Origin: Manduca sexta
Lineage: Eukaryota; Arthropoda; Insecta; Lepidoptera; Sphingidae
Length of the DNA stretch: 64,000 nucleotides
NCBI RefSeq assembly: GCF_014839805.1
Contig: NC_051118.1
Coordinates: 9,416,391-9,480,390 of the forward strand
Reading direction: 5' to 3'
This document shows positions 34,985-46,500 of the stretch, in pieces. The notes under the pieces are model-generated. The model saw only the letters and a program-made list of their open reading frames with translations. It had not been told where the DNA came from and did no database searches. The first letter of the stretch is position 1. Each line of letters opens with the position of its first letter. The translations under genes were made by a program, and so were the position numbers.

Positions 34985-35985
34985 TTCATACGCATTACAC
35001 CCCATCATGCACACATACACGTACAGATCTATAGCTGTGCTCTCTGTATTTGGTAAGATATTTGAGACCATTATTGATCGCAGCATAAGACAGCAAATCG
35101 CTGTCTGGGTTGCTGACGAGCAACACGGTTTTAGGGTGAAATGGTCGACAGCAACGAACCATATTAACTTTATTGACTACGCGACTATTGAGATGGATGT
35201 TGGTAGACAGGTGGACGCTGCGTATTTTGATGATATAGATGCTGTTTTTAATTGGAGTGTGGAAAATCGTCAAAATTTTAATATAGCTAAATGGTAAAAC
35301 TATATCATTTTCTCGAAAGTGCAAACCGTTACAATTTGCTATCACATTGGCGGTAAATCGATCGAGTTGATAAAATTAAATATTTGGGAGTAATATTAGA
35401 CTCTCGGTTGTTCTTGCAACATATTTTGTCCACCTGTGAAGGGGCCAACAAAATTCTAAGGTTTGTTCTAATTTAAAGGGCTCCAGAGCAGTAATAACGC
35501 TATACAAAGCCTATGTGCGTAGTAGACTTGTATACAACGCGATAGTGTGGAACCCGTACCAAAGCATGTATACCTTGTTACTTAAGCGAATTCAGAGAAA
35601 ATTCGCTCGATATTTATTCAAACGGATGTATGGATATGACCCATTTTATACCCTTCTATGTGTCACGGGTATGGTAGGGTTGAACAATTTGGAGTACAGA
35701 CGCAACAAAATCTTATTCTTATCAACAAAATAGACAACCCTACAGCCCTTGAGTGGATTGGAATTGCGTGCACACCGGCTACGTTTTTGGTTAGTAATGA
35801 GAGTGTGGAGGGCCCGCGTAGGCGCAGGAATCTGTTTGCATTGAGTGGCTGCGAGGAGTGCGCACACGTCGCGCCGCGTCGGCACCTACCGCCCGGCGGT
35901 CGCACTTCTCAATGCCGTGCACGCTCATCACAGATCTGGATATATTTTATAACAAACCTTGTCATATTTACAATAGTATAAAGTT
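34985..35985 (+). pseudogene. Decayed Jockey/CR1-type LINE reverse-transcriptase fragment
   Basis: Translations in shifting plus-strand frames show RT fragments. Residues like SVFGKIFE, EQHGFR..WSTATNH and FDDIDAVF come at 34985-35297. After a deletion that removes the catalytic block come KYLGVILDSRL (~35370) and RSRLVYNAIVWNP with IQRKFARYLF at 35515-35640. A C-terminal remnant containing LEWIGIACTPATFL and RRRRNLFAL follows at ~35740-35960. Several frameshifts and stops make it non-functional. It starts right after the COX4 3' end and is not closely related to the LINE at 51-57 kb. Confidence 0.8.
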
Positions 35986-36004
35986 ATTTTTAGAAACACT
36001 TTAA

Positions 36005-36310
36005 AATGTTCTTTAGTTAGTTAAGTATTGGAAATAATTTTAGTTATTTTGTTATTAGTTTGAATTTTATTTTATTGTTATTGCTGGGTTATTGTTAAAT
36101 TTAGAGTTAGATTATATTGTTAGATGTAAGTGTTTTGACCAAGTGCTGTAAAGTGTACAATTACTCAGTTGCAGCTCGGAGTCAGGAAGTTCATCACAGG
36201 AATAAATACTTTATTTTGCTACACACCACATCTGAGATATCTTATTTCGCGTAATTATAATATCTGCCCGCTTTTTTTCTATGATGACGCCGCAGTGGCA
36301 CCCAACGTGG
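36005..36310 (+). repeat. Possible solo-LTR remnant ending in a primer-binding-site-like sequence
   Basis: TGGCACCCAACGTGGGGCGC at about 36297 resembles the primer-binding site that follows the left LTR of many Ty3/gypsy-type retrotransposons. Upstream is an AATAAA (about 36202) and a 'gagtcaggaag...' stretch. No gag or pol follows and no second LTR was found, so this is weak. Confidence 0.3.
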
Positions 36311-37367
36311 GGCGCTAAGAAATACTTTTGGTAATGATATTAACTATACAGGGTGAATTTTTCATGTGGGCGTCATTGGTGAAATCCGAAAAAATTAGGA
36401 ATAGAAAATAATTCTCAAAAGAGCCTCTGGGCGGATTTCGTCAAGTGACAATTAAAACTACATCATTAGAATTTAGGAAATCAATATAGCAAGGAATCGA
36501 ACTCGTAGATTTGCACATTGTTACCAAAGACAGAAGTGTATGTGGTATCATTTAGTAATGCATCAAAATTACACTTTATAGAATCGTATTTAGGTTTTTA
36601 AAGACAAGACTTTATATTTTTAGCTTTCTACAGAGGGAAAATAAAACGCAGTAATATTTTTACACTATGTATTTTTTAAAAAAACATCTCAACGTAAATA
36701 AACAATATATTACACATTCTCCCACTGAGCGTTAAAACATAGACATTATTCACAGCTATCACTTTACTCTTTAAATTTCCATTTATTACATTTGAACTCG
36801 GGGATTTGTCAACAAGGAATTCTAAAGATCTTTAACCACCAACGTATTTTATAATTTCATATTAATTTTCAATTTTTTTTCTATATATGAATTCAACTTG
36901 GTTACATTTAGACATTTTAGAGTACTATAATTTTTGCTCTGTCCAGGCACGAAGTAAATTTTTCAAAAGTAAAATATTAATTTTAGGAATGAGTTACACA
37001 GTGCGAGTTCTGGAGTTTAGTGTACATACATAACATCTGCCATTAGTTTCGGTAGCTTGACTCGACTTGGTTAGTCGCTGGGGACGCGTGGCAACAAAGG
37101 TGCTACTATCAATTGTGGCGGGATGGAAAAGGCGAGTGGTAAAAGTAATAAATTTACTAGATTAACTCGCATTTGATAGTCGTTCACTGGGGTTATACGA
37201 TGCGAGTAGCTACACTAGTAACTAATCTCAGCTCGCACTGTGTAACTGCGTATTCGAATGAAAAAGTAAATGGATTTGCTCCCTAAAACTAGATATATTT
37301 TGTTGATGGCATCAGATCTAATATATATTTCATAGTATTGTTTTTACCACTCATTTCTATTTAACTA
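36311..37367. other. Intergenic, no gene seen
   Basis: AT-rich with no recognisable exon. It may contain distal 3'UTR of the minus-strand DPP-like gene, but no signal supports that. Confidence 0.4.
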
Positions 37368-37964
37368 CAGTATAATCCGTTTATTATGACTCTGCCTATA
37401 TTGACCAACCTCTTATTATGACGTAATTACACTACGAAGTTTGGTTTTCATATAAGATTCTTTATAAAAAAAGTCGTATATAATGACTTCCCTTACAGTG
37501 ACATGTCGCTTATTGTGACCCCTTTTTAATAAATTATGTCCGGTTATAATGACCGACATGATTCTTTACGCCTTCAGTAATGTTCCTTGATTCCCGACGA
37601 CGTTCGGCACGTGGCTCGTTTTTGTTTTCAATCTCAGTGAGTAACTGACATAGCGATGTCTTCTATACACAATAGTATTAGAGACTGTTTTTACAATAAA
37701 ATAAAAAAACAAAAGCAGACAAAAATTACAGATTACTTACATTAAAAAATACAACTTTTATGTACATACATACATACATAGGTATGTACTTATTACGTGC
37801 AATTTTTATTTTATAAGTTACTATGTTTCTTTATTAAAGTACTTAAATACATGCATACTATTTACATAAAAATGTATTTTTTTCACAAAACGCTTTGTAT
37901 GACGTCCGCTTATTATGACGTGTTTGTCAATTCCTTTCGATGTCATTATAAACGGATTCGACTG
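37368..37964. mobile_element. Pogo/Tigger-like MITE with TA target duplication
   Basis: The element begins CAGTATAATCCGTTTATTAT and ends with the inverted counterpart ATAAACGGATTCGACTG. It is flanked by TA on both sides (37366-37367 and 37965-37966). The ~25-bp terminal inverted repeats match except for a few positions. Sub-terminal sequence repeats the motif 'TTATTATGAC/TTATAATGAC' several times, as is usual in pogo-family elements. There is no transposase ORF, so it is non-autonomous. Length 597 bp. Confidence 0.85.
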
Positions 37965-40553
37965 TATATTTAAAAAAGTTACAAGTTACTCTCAAACTAA
38001 TGTTTGTCATGACGAAGTTTAATAAATAAACTTCTGGTTTTACAAGCGGTCTGTAGAAGGAACTGTAATACTATTTATAATGCATTGCATGTTTTGGGAG
38101 TTAAAATTTCTTTTTTTAAGTGCAGTGCGCGCTAAAGTGCAAAAGGAAACAGCGCTTTAGTGTAGATATACCTTTACTGAGTAAATACCAAGGAACACAT
38201 AAAGTCGGGTTTAATAACGAGCAACTTGCAACTTTTTAACACACATTAATATATTTTGTTTTATATTACAAAAATACCATTGGACAAACGTAGGAATATG
38301 CCTACATTTTAAAATATCCCATTAATCCACTATAACTAAATGAAAATTTTACACAGTCGATTACCATTTAAATTCAATCAATTACTTTAATATACAATTA
38401 AAAACACCTATCACATTTTTATATAATTTTAGTCTCAACATCGATTGAACATTTTTAACATATCCGTCTTTAACATTTATTAACAAAATAGAGGAAATCA
38501 TTTTTCATAGATATAAATGAATGAAGTTTAGTTTACGCAAAACGGAACGAACTTCGATCTGTCATTCTATTTGACAGCCAAGAAATACCGACTAGAGACT
38601 AGATTACCGACTAGATAGTCAAACTAATAAAGAGTCGACGAATGTCTAAGTAGTTTTTTAAAGCTACATTTCTTCGAATATGACACTGAAAGCGATATAG
38701 AAACGTTAAGATAAAATTTTCATACGTTACATTCTAAAATATCATCTCTTACAATAATCATAAGAAATTTTCCCATATGAGTGGTTTCCCTCTTATTTTT
38801 ATTCCGTCATATTCCAAATATGTGGCGGCAGGAGAGAGGGTCCTTAATCTGTCACATTTCTTGGAGTAACAATCTGCATGCAGAACAACGTCAAGTTCCA
38901 AGAAGTATTCCTACAATTTTTATAAATGCTTATAATAGAAAAAATACTTGAAATTTTTGCAAGGATTTAATAGAATGGATAAGTGATCTAAGTAAATGAA
39001 TTAGACGTTATAACTAAAACAAAAACAATCCGGCATTCATTTAACTAATAAATAAAAAATAAATAACCAACTGTTATTTACAATAAAGGATGATTGGTAT
39101 TATTTCAAAGAAATTAAGTAAATTCCTAACAATAATAAAGCTATAAGGAGAGAATACTGACCTCAAGTAAATAAGTAATAGGAGATAAGAAGGCCGTGGT
39201 GTAAAATAGACAAATTAAAGGCTACAAACCACAGCTAACCCTCGCGATAATTCCCACCGGTAGAATTCCATATCTTTAGGAATACGTATGACGTAGATAA
39301 AGGGTTAAGAGAAAATTGGTCTGCAAATGCCAAAAAGTCGTAGGAACATTATAACAGTATTCTTGGGTGATTAAAATTGAATTAAAATTATCACGGGGTC
39401 CTAAGGTCCCCTATTTGAAACTAATACAACATCCAAAAACACATTTTGCTTACTTTTGTAGGGTTTTGCAATTTTTAACTTGGTAACCTTGTAAATAGAC
39501 TAGAGAGTTCTTTGATTTAATTTCATAGACAAGTATTTCTAGGGTATTCGTATTTTGAATTTGTATGAAATATATTATTTGCCACACACATAATAATGCA
39601 AAGTTAAACTCTTTTTATTATAATCATTGTATGTTTGATATTCCATTTCAATCTCATTTTTAGTAGCCATTTTGTTTTAAAGCGTTTAGCCTAACATCGT
39701 AGTAAAGCTAGTATCTAGTGCCAAATAAGATGTCATTTTATGAAACCTTATAATCTTCGTGATATAACCATTTAAGTGAATGTTATTATCCTCGTTTGCA
39801 ATAAATGTTGTGGACAATGTAAATAAACCTTAGCGAAATCTCTTCTATGTGACATTCTGCCCAAAAATCACCTATTGTCTATTCCTGCTTCCAAACGGCA
39901 GTGTTCAATCTTGTCTCCCAGTTTAAAGTAGGCAGTGAAAATACTGACACCTTTCAAATGTAACTCTTGCTATCTAAGGTGACAACCAAAGTGTATGTTG
40001 CAATACTTTGTAACTTAAAGTTCCATGTGACGATTCTCTATTGCATAAGTACAGTATTTGATGCTAAAATTTAATAGGTCACTATTTTTCTTGAGACAAT
40101 TTTAATGTTACATAAATCTTGGAAATATCTTATTTATTAGTTCAGTTTATTTGCATTGTCTACATTATCTATTGGAAAACATTATAGGCTCATATAGGCT
40201 TGCTTTGCAATATCTCACACAGTGTTGGTCAGCGTGTAAGTAGTCTTAAATTATAATTCTGAAGTCCTAGTGTGTTCAGATAACTTTAATCTTACATTTT
40301 TATGTTCTTTGTATGGTAATGTATGATTTATTTATTTGATTTTATGATAGTTGTTTGGACAGATTATTTTTTATCTGATCGATGCTGTCAGTTTCATTAA
40401 GGCATAAAGCCTAACAGCGCTGATAATTTATAATATTTGGTATCTCTACACCGCTTTCCACTGGGACTGCAGAATTAATACAGATTCACTGATTTGACAC
40501 AAACACCATGCTGTGCTCTGGCGGTGGTAAGTTCTTGTCTAGCGGTCAGTTCG
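37965..40553. other. 3' flank of the DPP-like gene, no other gene seen
   Basis: This 2.6-kb AT-rich stretch lies downstream (minus direction) of the DPP-like stop codon. It probably contains that gene's 3'UTR, but a single convincing polyadenylation site cannot be chosen. No repeats or RNA genes are recognised. Confidence 0.45.
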
Positions 40554-43500
40554 CTAGTCGCGGAAGGGGAAGAGGCCGCCTACCCCTCCCGTGTCCCAGT
40601 CGGCCACCTCCACCGGCCCGAAGCACTCGTCGAAGAACTGCTCCAAGGTCTTGTGAAGGTGGATTGAGGAATGTTCGAAGTTGTGTCCTTCGTCTGGATA
40701 CACCTGAAAATAAAAAGAGTGTAATTATGTTATGTGATATCGCTTAGACATGCATTTAATAATGTTTTATGTAAGAGACAATTATAGCGCGCGTCGGCGG
40801 GCACGTGCGCCATCAGCGAGTTAGCTATAGTGTTGTACCTGGTGGTGGTAGAGCGCGTCGGCTTGTGTGAGCGCGCGCGCGAGTGCGAGCGCGTGGTGCG
40901 CGTGGTGGCGCAGGTCGGCGGGCGCGTGCGCCACGAGCACGCGGCGCGGCGGCAGGAAGCGCGCGCGGCGCCAGGCGGCCGAGCCCGCCAGCGAGTTAGC
41001 TATAGTGTTGTACCTGGTGGTGGTAGAGCGCGTCGGCTTGTGTGAGCGCGCGCGCGCCTGCGAGCGCGTGGTGCGCGTGGTGGCGCAGGTCGGCGGGCGC
41101 GTGCGCCACGAGCACGCGGCGCGGCGGCAGGAAGCGCGCGCGGCGCCAGGCGGCCGAGCCCGCCAGCGAGTTAGCTATAGTGTTGTACCTGGTGGTGGTA
41201 GAGCGCGTCGGCTTGTGTGAGCGCGCGCGCGAGTGCGAGCGCGTGGTGCGCGTGGTGGCGCAGGTCGGCGGGCGCGTGCGCCACGAGCACGCGGCGCGGC
41301 GGCAGGAAGCGCGCGCGGCGCCAGGCGGCCGAGCCCGCCAGCGAGTTAGCTATAGTGTTGTACCTGGTGGTGGTAGAGCGCGTCGGCTTGTGTGAGCGCG
41401 CGCGCGAGTGCGAGCGCGTGGTGCGCGTGGTGGCGCAGGTCGGCGGGCGCGTGCGCCACGAGCACGCGGCGCGGCGGCAGGAAGCGCGCGCGGCGCCAGG
41501 CGGCCGAGCCCGCCAGCGAGTTAGCTATAGTGTTGTACCTGGTGGTGGTAGAGCGCGTCGGCTTGTGTGAGCGCGCGCGCGAGTGCGAGCGCGTGGTGCG
41601 CGTGGTGGCGCAGGTCGGCGGGCGCGTGCGCCACGAGCACGCGGCGCGGCGGCAGGAAGCGCGCGCGGCGCCAGGCGGCCGAGCCCGCCAGCGAGTTAGC
41701 TATAGTGTTGTACCTGGTGGTGGTAGAGCGCGTCGGCTTGTGTGAGCGCGCGCGCGAGTGCGAGCGCGTGGTGCGCGTGGTGGCGCAGGTCGGCGGGCGC
41801 GTGCGCCACGAGCACGCGGCGCGGCGGCAGGAAGCGCGCGCGGCGCCAGGCGGCCGAGCCCGCCAGCGAGTTAGCTATAGTGTTGTACCTGGTGGTGGTA
41901 GAGCGCGTCGGCTTGTGTGAGCGCGCGCGCGAGTGCGAGCGCGTGGTGCGCGTGGTGGCGCAGGTCGGCGGGCGCGTGCGCCACGAGCACGCGGCGCGGC
42001 GGCAGGAAGCGCGCGCGGCGCCAGGCGGCCGAGCCCGCCAGCGAGTTAGCTATAGTGTTGTACCTGGTGGTGGTAGAGCGCGTCGGCTTGTGTGAGCGCG
42101 CGCGCGAGTGCGAGCGCGTGGTGCGCGTGGTGGCGCAGGTCGGCGGGCGCGTGCGCCACGAGCACGCGGCGCGGCGGCAGGAAGCGCGCGCGGCGCCAGG
42201 CGGCCGAGCCCGCCAGCGCCGCCGCCCAGCGCGCGCCCCATCCGCCGCGGCGCTCCGTCCAGTACGAGTCTGTGCATAAGTTTATATAAGAGTTGCGACT
42301 CAACTGTGAATCACCAAATATTAATATTTAGTTTATTATTAATTTAAATATCTTACAAGCTAAACGACAACGAGACATGCATACTACACCATTATCTCCT
42401 TTCCAATTCAGCTATCTTTACGATAATGGTGCAATCTGCCACTTAATCATCAACTACTAGTATACTTGATACTGACTGTGATATCGTAGATCAGTGAGCG
42501 GCGCGACAGCAGCGACACACGCGGTGACATTTCTTGTATCGGCAGCGGCGAGCGCGGCGGCCGCGCCCCCGCCGTACCCGCGCCCCCACACGCCCACCCG
42601 CGACCCGTCCACCATGCGCAGGTTGTCGCGCAGCCAACTGCAACCACACAATAATCACTATAGATATAGATATTTAAAGATAAAGTTGAATGGTGAAAAA
42701 TCAAACTTAAAACGTCGGAGGTCATCCATAAAACTTGAAAGATTAAAGATCGGTGGTCTAAATTAGGATGTCAAAGGTTAATGAGCAAAGGCGAACGGTC
42801 AAATGTCATAGATTAAAAGGTTAAAGGTATAGGTGGTATCGTAGGTATCGGTATATTTCTATGTTCAGCCCAGTATCATTGCCAATATTGGCCGTACTAC
42901 CAATGTCTGTGACAGTTATAGGGGCAAACTTAGTTAGAAAGAAAAACATGATAAAGAGCTGATAAAATTCATCACATTATATACGTACGATAGCACTGCA
43001 ATCTGATCTTCAACGTCAATAGAGAGCAGTTTTTGATAAATTTCTGTTCTTAACTCTTCACCCTGAAATAAAAAGGCCAATACACTGAATGTTAAGATTT
43101 TTAAGAATTCATCAAAGAGACATTATAATTTCTGCGTTTGAACAGGTTGCTAGAATACTTAAGACAAGTGAGGGGTAGAGGAGTCCAAGTATTCTCCCGT
43201 TTCCATGCCCCTAGGAAGCCACTAACTCACCAACAACTGAGGAACAAAACTGCTCAAGATTGGAATGCTGATTAATGATCAAGATTATTTATAACTTGAC
43301 AAGGCGTTGCTAGCGGCTCCACTCGCGTGAACCTTTCGCAGTATAAAAGTCAAGCCGTATATTTTTCCGGAATAAAGCTTATATGTTTTTTGTTAAACCA
43401 GGAACGTTGCTTTGTCAGGTGTAATTTTACCCCCTTCGATTCAGTGGTTTCTGAGTTTATTTCTTTCCAACGTCTTTCCATACTTACACATCTCACATAT

Positions 43501-46500
43501 AAGTAATATATCAAAATAGTTAACTTATGAAGACTTTGAAACTTACCTGCCCTCCAGACCCTCGCGCATCGATCTCGGCCACTATGAAGTTCCTGGTAGC
43601 CGCGAGGTACCAGCCCCAGTTGGGCTGCCACCGCTCTGTCACTAATTGACCACCGGGCTCTGCAGATCTGGAAACAATTTTCTTCTATTATAATTTTTAT
43701 AATGCCTATAACATTTATGGTAGACTTAATTCTTGTAAGTTATCTTTTATAGAAGACCGATTAATATAGTTTAATAAGCACCATTTTAAATAAATAAATT
43801 ACAATTGTTTTAAATTTATGTTATCCTAAAATTTGGGGTTAGATTATTTCTATGAAATATTAAATAGGAATCAGAGTTTGTTAATAGGGTTTGTGAAGCT
43901 TACCTTTAGGTGAGCATTTTGGTCGTCATCTATTTGTACAAAGAAAATTGAGAGAATGAAACAAAAGTGGCAACCAAAGAAGATAAAAGTATACTTACAC
44001 ATGTAGTACTAAAGGCAGTGGCAGATCGTCGCTTTCTCTGAAACCAGGAGGCAGTAGAAGACGCACGCGCGCTTCTCTCTCCGCTTGCACCTTTGGACAA
44101 TATGTACATTTGTTAATTACATGTAACAATTTAATAGTATGTGCAAGTCATATTGGAATTGTGTGTGTTTTTTCTATTACGATAGGTCCAGCTTTTTATA
44201 GGGGTTTGTCGTGTTCAGGTCGTAAAAACAAAGTTACAAATTTCTGCAACAAGCTTGAATAGGTGTATTACGTTATACGTATGTTACGTTAATATCCTCA
44301 TTGGAGTGGGGAAAGTATAGATGATGATGAAGCAGAATAAAGGTCTCTGATATTTTTTTACGTATAGTTTTTTTATGAACCGCAAAAGTAATAGTAAAAT
44401 TAAAAGCCATAAAAATTTACACAACAGAAGTTCCTAAAGTAAAAGTGAGAGTAGCCACAGACGTCATAATTTTTCCAGAAGGTATAAGCGGTTTGACTGT
44501 TGTGTATGAAGAGACTGGTTGTTAGTGGTGGGTAGGTACGGACCTCGACGCGGAAGACCTTGACCTGCGGCAGCGCGAGCGCCCCGAACCGCAGCCGCAG
44601 CGCGCGCGCGTCCGACAGCGCCGCGCGCCGCGCGCCCCGCGCGTCCCGCACCAGCGCGCGCGCCGGCCCCGGGCCCAGGCACTCCTGCGGGCCACAACCA
44701 GACGTGCATTACTCTGCTGTTGTAAAACCACTCGTACTATAAAATTATGACACATTTTATTCCTGAAGATCAAGCTTTGACTGCCTAGTAGATCAAGAAA
44801 AACAGATTTAGCTCCGAGTGCCCGTTAAAATAAGAAAAATAGTGTACTTAATATAAGAAAAACAAGTCCATTGAAAATGTTGTCTAGAAAAAATAAGACG
44901 TAATAAATTACGAGTAAGAATACGTAGGTAGTTAAAAACAAGATACTAATATTCTAATCTAATGAAATACTTCGTAATTAATAATATAAAGAAGATACAT
45001 TATTTTTTAACCTGTATCTGGTAAAATCTCACCTGCACGAAGTAAGAGTAGTTCTTGCTGAAGATGATGCGGTTGTAGAGGCAGTCGGTGGGCAGCGTGT
45101 CGTTCTCGTCCGGCTCCGTGTCGGGCAGCACCGTGGACGTCGGCCACGACGGGAGCGACAGGGTCAAGTTCACGTAATCCTGGCACAATAATAAATCATA
45201 GCTTGTATTTTATTGTAATTATTCCTAATTTAAGACTATTCTGATTTAAATGGTATAGAGTATATTTAAACATCGTATAAACCCTGCAATTTGGTGCTAA
45301 TAAAGGAACTTAATCAATCGTCAATTAGTTGACAGTTGCGTCAACTACATAGTTTCATTTCATAATTAATTGAAGCAACTCTCAGTTTCATTTATAACAA
45401 TTGATATTGATAGGTTTTTGTCATGGGATGTTGACATTCGTGTGTTTGGAGTCATCATTGGCAGCTGTTTTAACACCACATCATCTCCAAGCTTCTCAAC
45501 TTGGACGTAAATTGAGACCATTCAAAATAAATAAAAAAAAAACTTAGAAATTATGGAGATAAATATTTAGAAAGAAATTTCTTGTTTCCTATCCGATCCG
45601 ATGAGTTTTTATTCAAGTGATAGTTAATGTGGATGGAAGTGCGACTCACGGGGTCCTCGCTGAGCGCGTCGGCGGAGGCGTCGGGCGGCGGCTCGCCGGG
45701 GCAGGTGAGGCAGGCGGGCGGCGCGGGCCACGCCGCCGGCTCGCGCGGCGCGCGCACGCGGTACAGGTGCCGCTCGCCCGCGCGCCCCGCCGCCGTGCCC
45801 AGCACGTACCTGCGCCGCGGAACATGCTCACTGATCACATATGCTACTATGTTACTGCCACCTCAGTATTTAAATTTATCTCATAAATTATCAGTTTGGA
45901 GTCCAGTGGAGCGATTTCTTATGATGGAAAAGACAGAGAAAAAATTGCCGCAAAGGCAAGTGCTTGTGTCGGCATTGCTTAAAATTCCTGGGCGGGGGGC
46001 TCTGCTTACCATCATGCGGATCACTTGCTGGTTAGTCCACTAAGGCAATCAAAAATTAATAAAAACATTTTCGGTTCAGACCTCGCTTTAGACTGCGATA
46101 TTTTTCCTCTTTAATTGAAAAAGTTATTGGGTCTACCGTCAATCTAAAAGAAATTCGGATTGATTGAAAACGCTCACGTAATTACATATTATAAGACGAC
46201 ACTAGCCCGCTACCACGAGTTCGAAACAATCACTGTAAAAGTGAATATGAACTCACAACAACTGCCTCCTCTCATCCCATCCCAGGAGTTGACTGATCTC
46301 ATAGTTCCCCATGGTGAGCGTGGTGCGTCCATCAGTCCCGACTCGCACAGCGTGCCGCCAGGAGGAGGCGCCCTCCCGCAGCGGTGTGGTGGTGAACACT
46401 CCACTCCGGGAGCCCAACACTGCGCGGCCTCCGCACCACCCGCATTCTTCATCGTCAGGCTCCGCGCCGAGCCCCGACCAGCGCGTGCCGTCGGATTCGT

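Noticed and set aside
36290..36320. Complete LTR retrotransposon starting at the primer-binding-site-like sequence
   Set aside because: No gag or pol frame follows and no matching second LTR is visible; kept only as a weak solo-LTR remnant.
40816..42215. CRISPR-like array
   Set aside because: Units are direct tandem copies with no variable spacers, in a eukaryotic gene with introns and no cas genes.
40830..42289. Chain of overlapping 117-residue plus-strand ORFs in the tandem repeat region
   Set aside because: They are antisense shadows of a GC-rich exon repeated eight times; high GC removes stop codons. Sense splicing phases on the minus strand explain the sequence fully.
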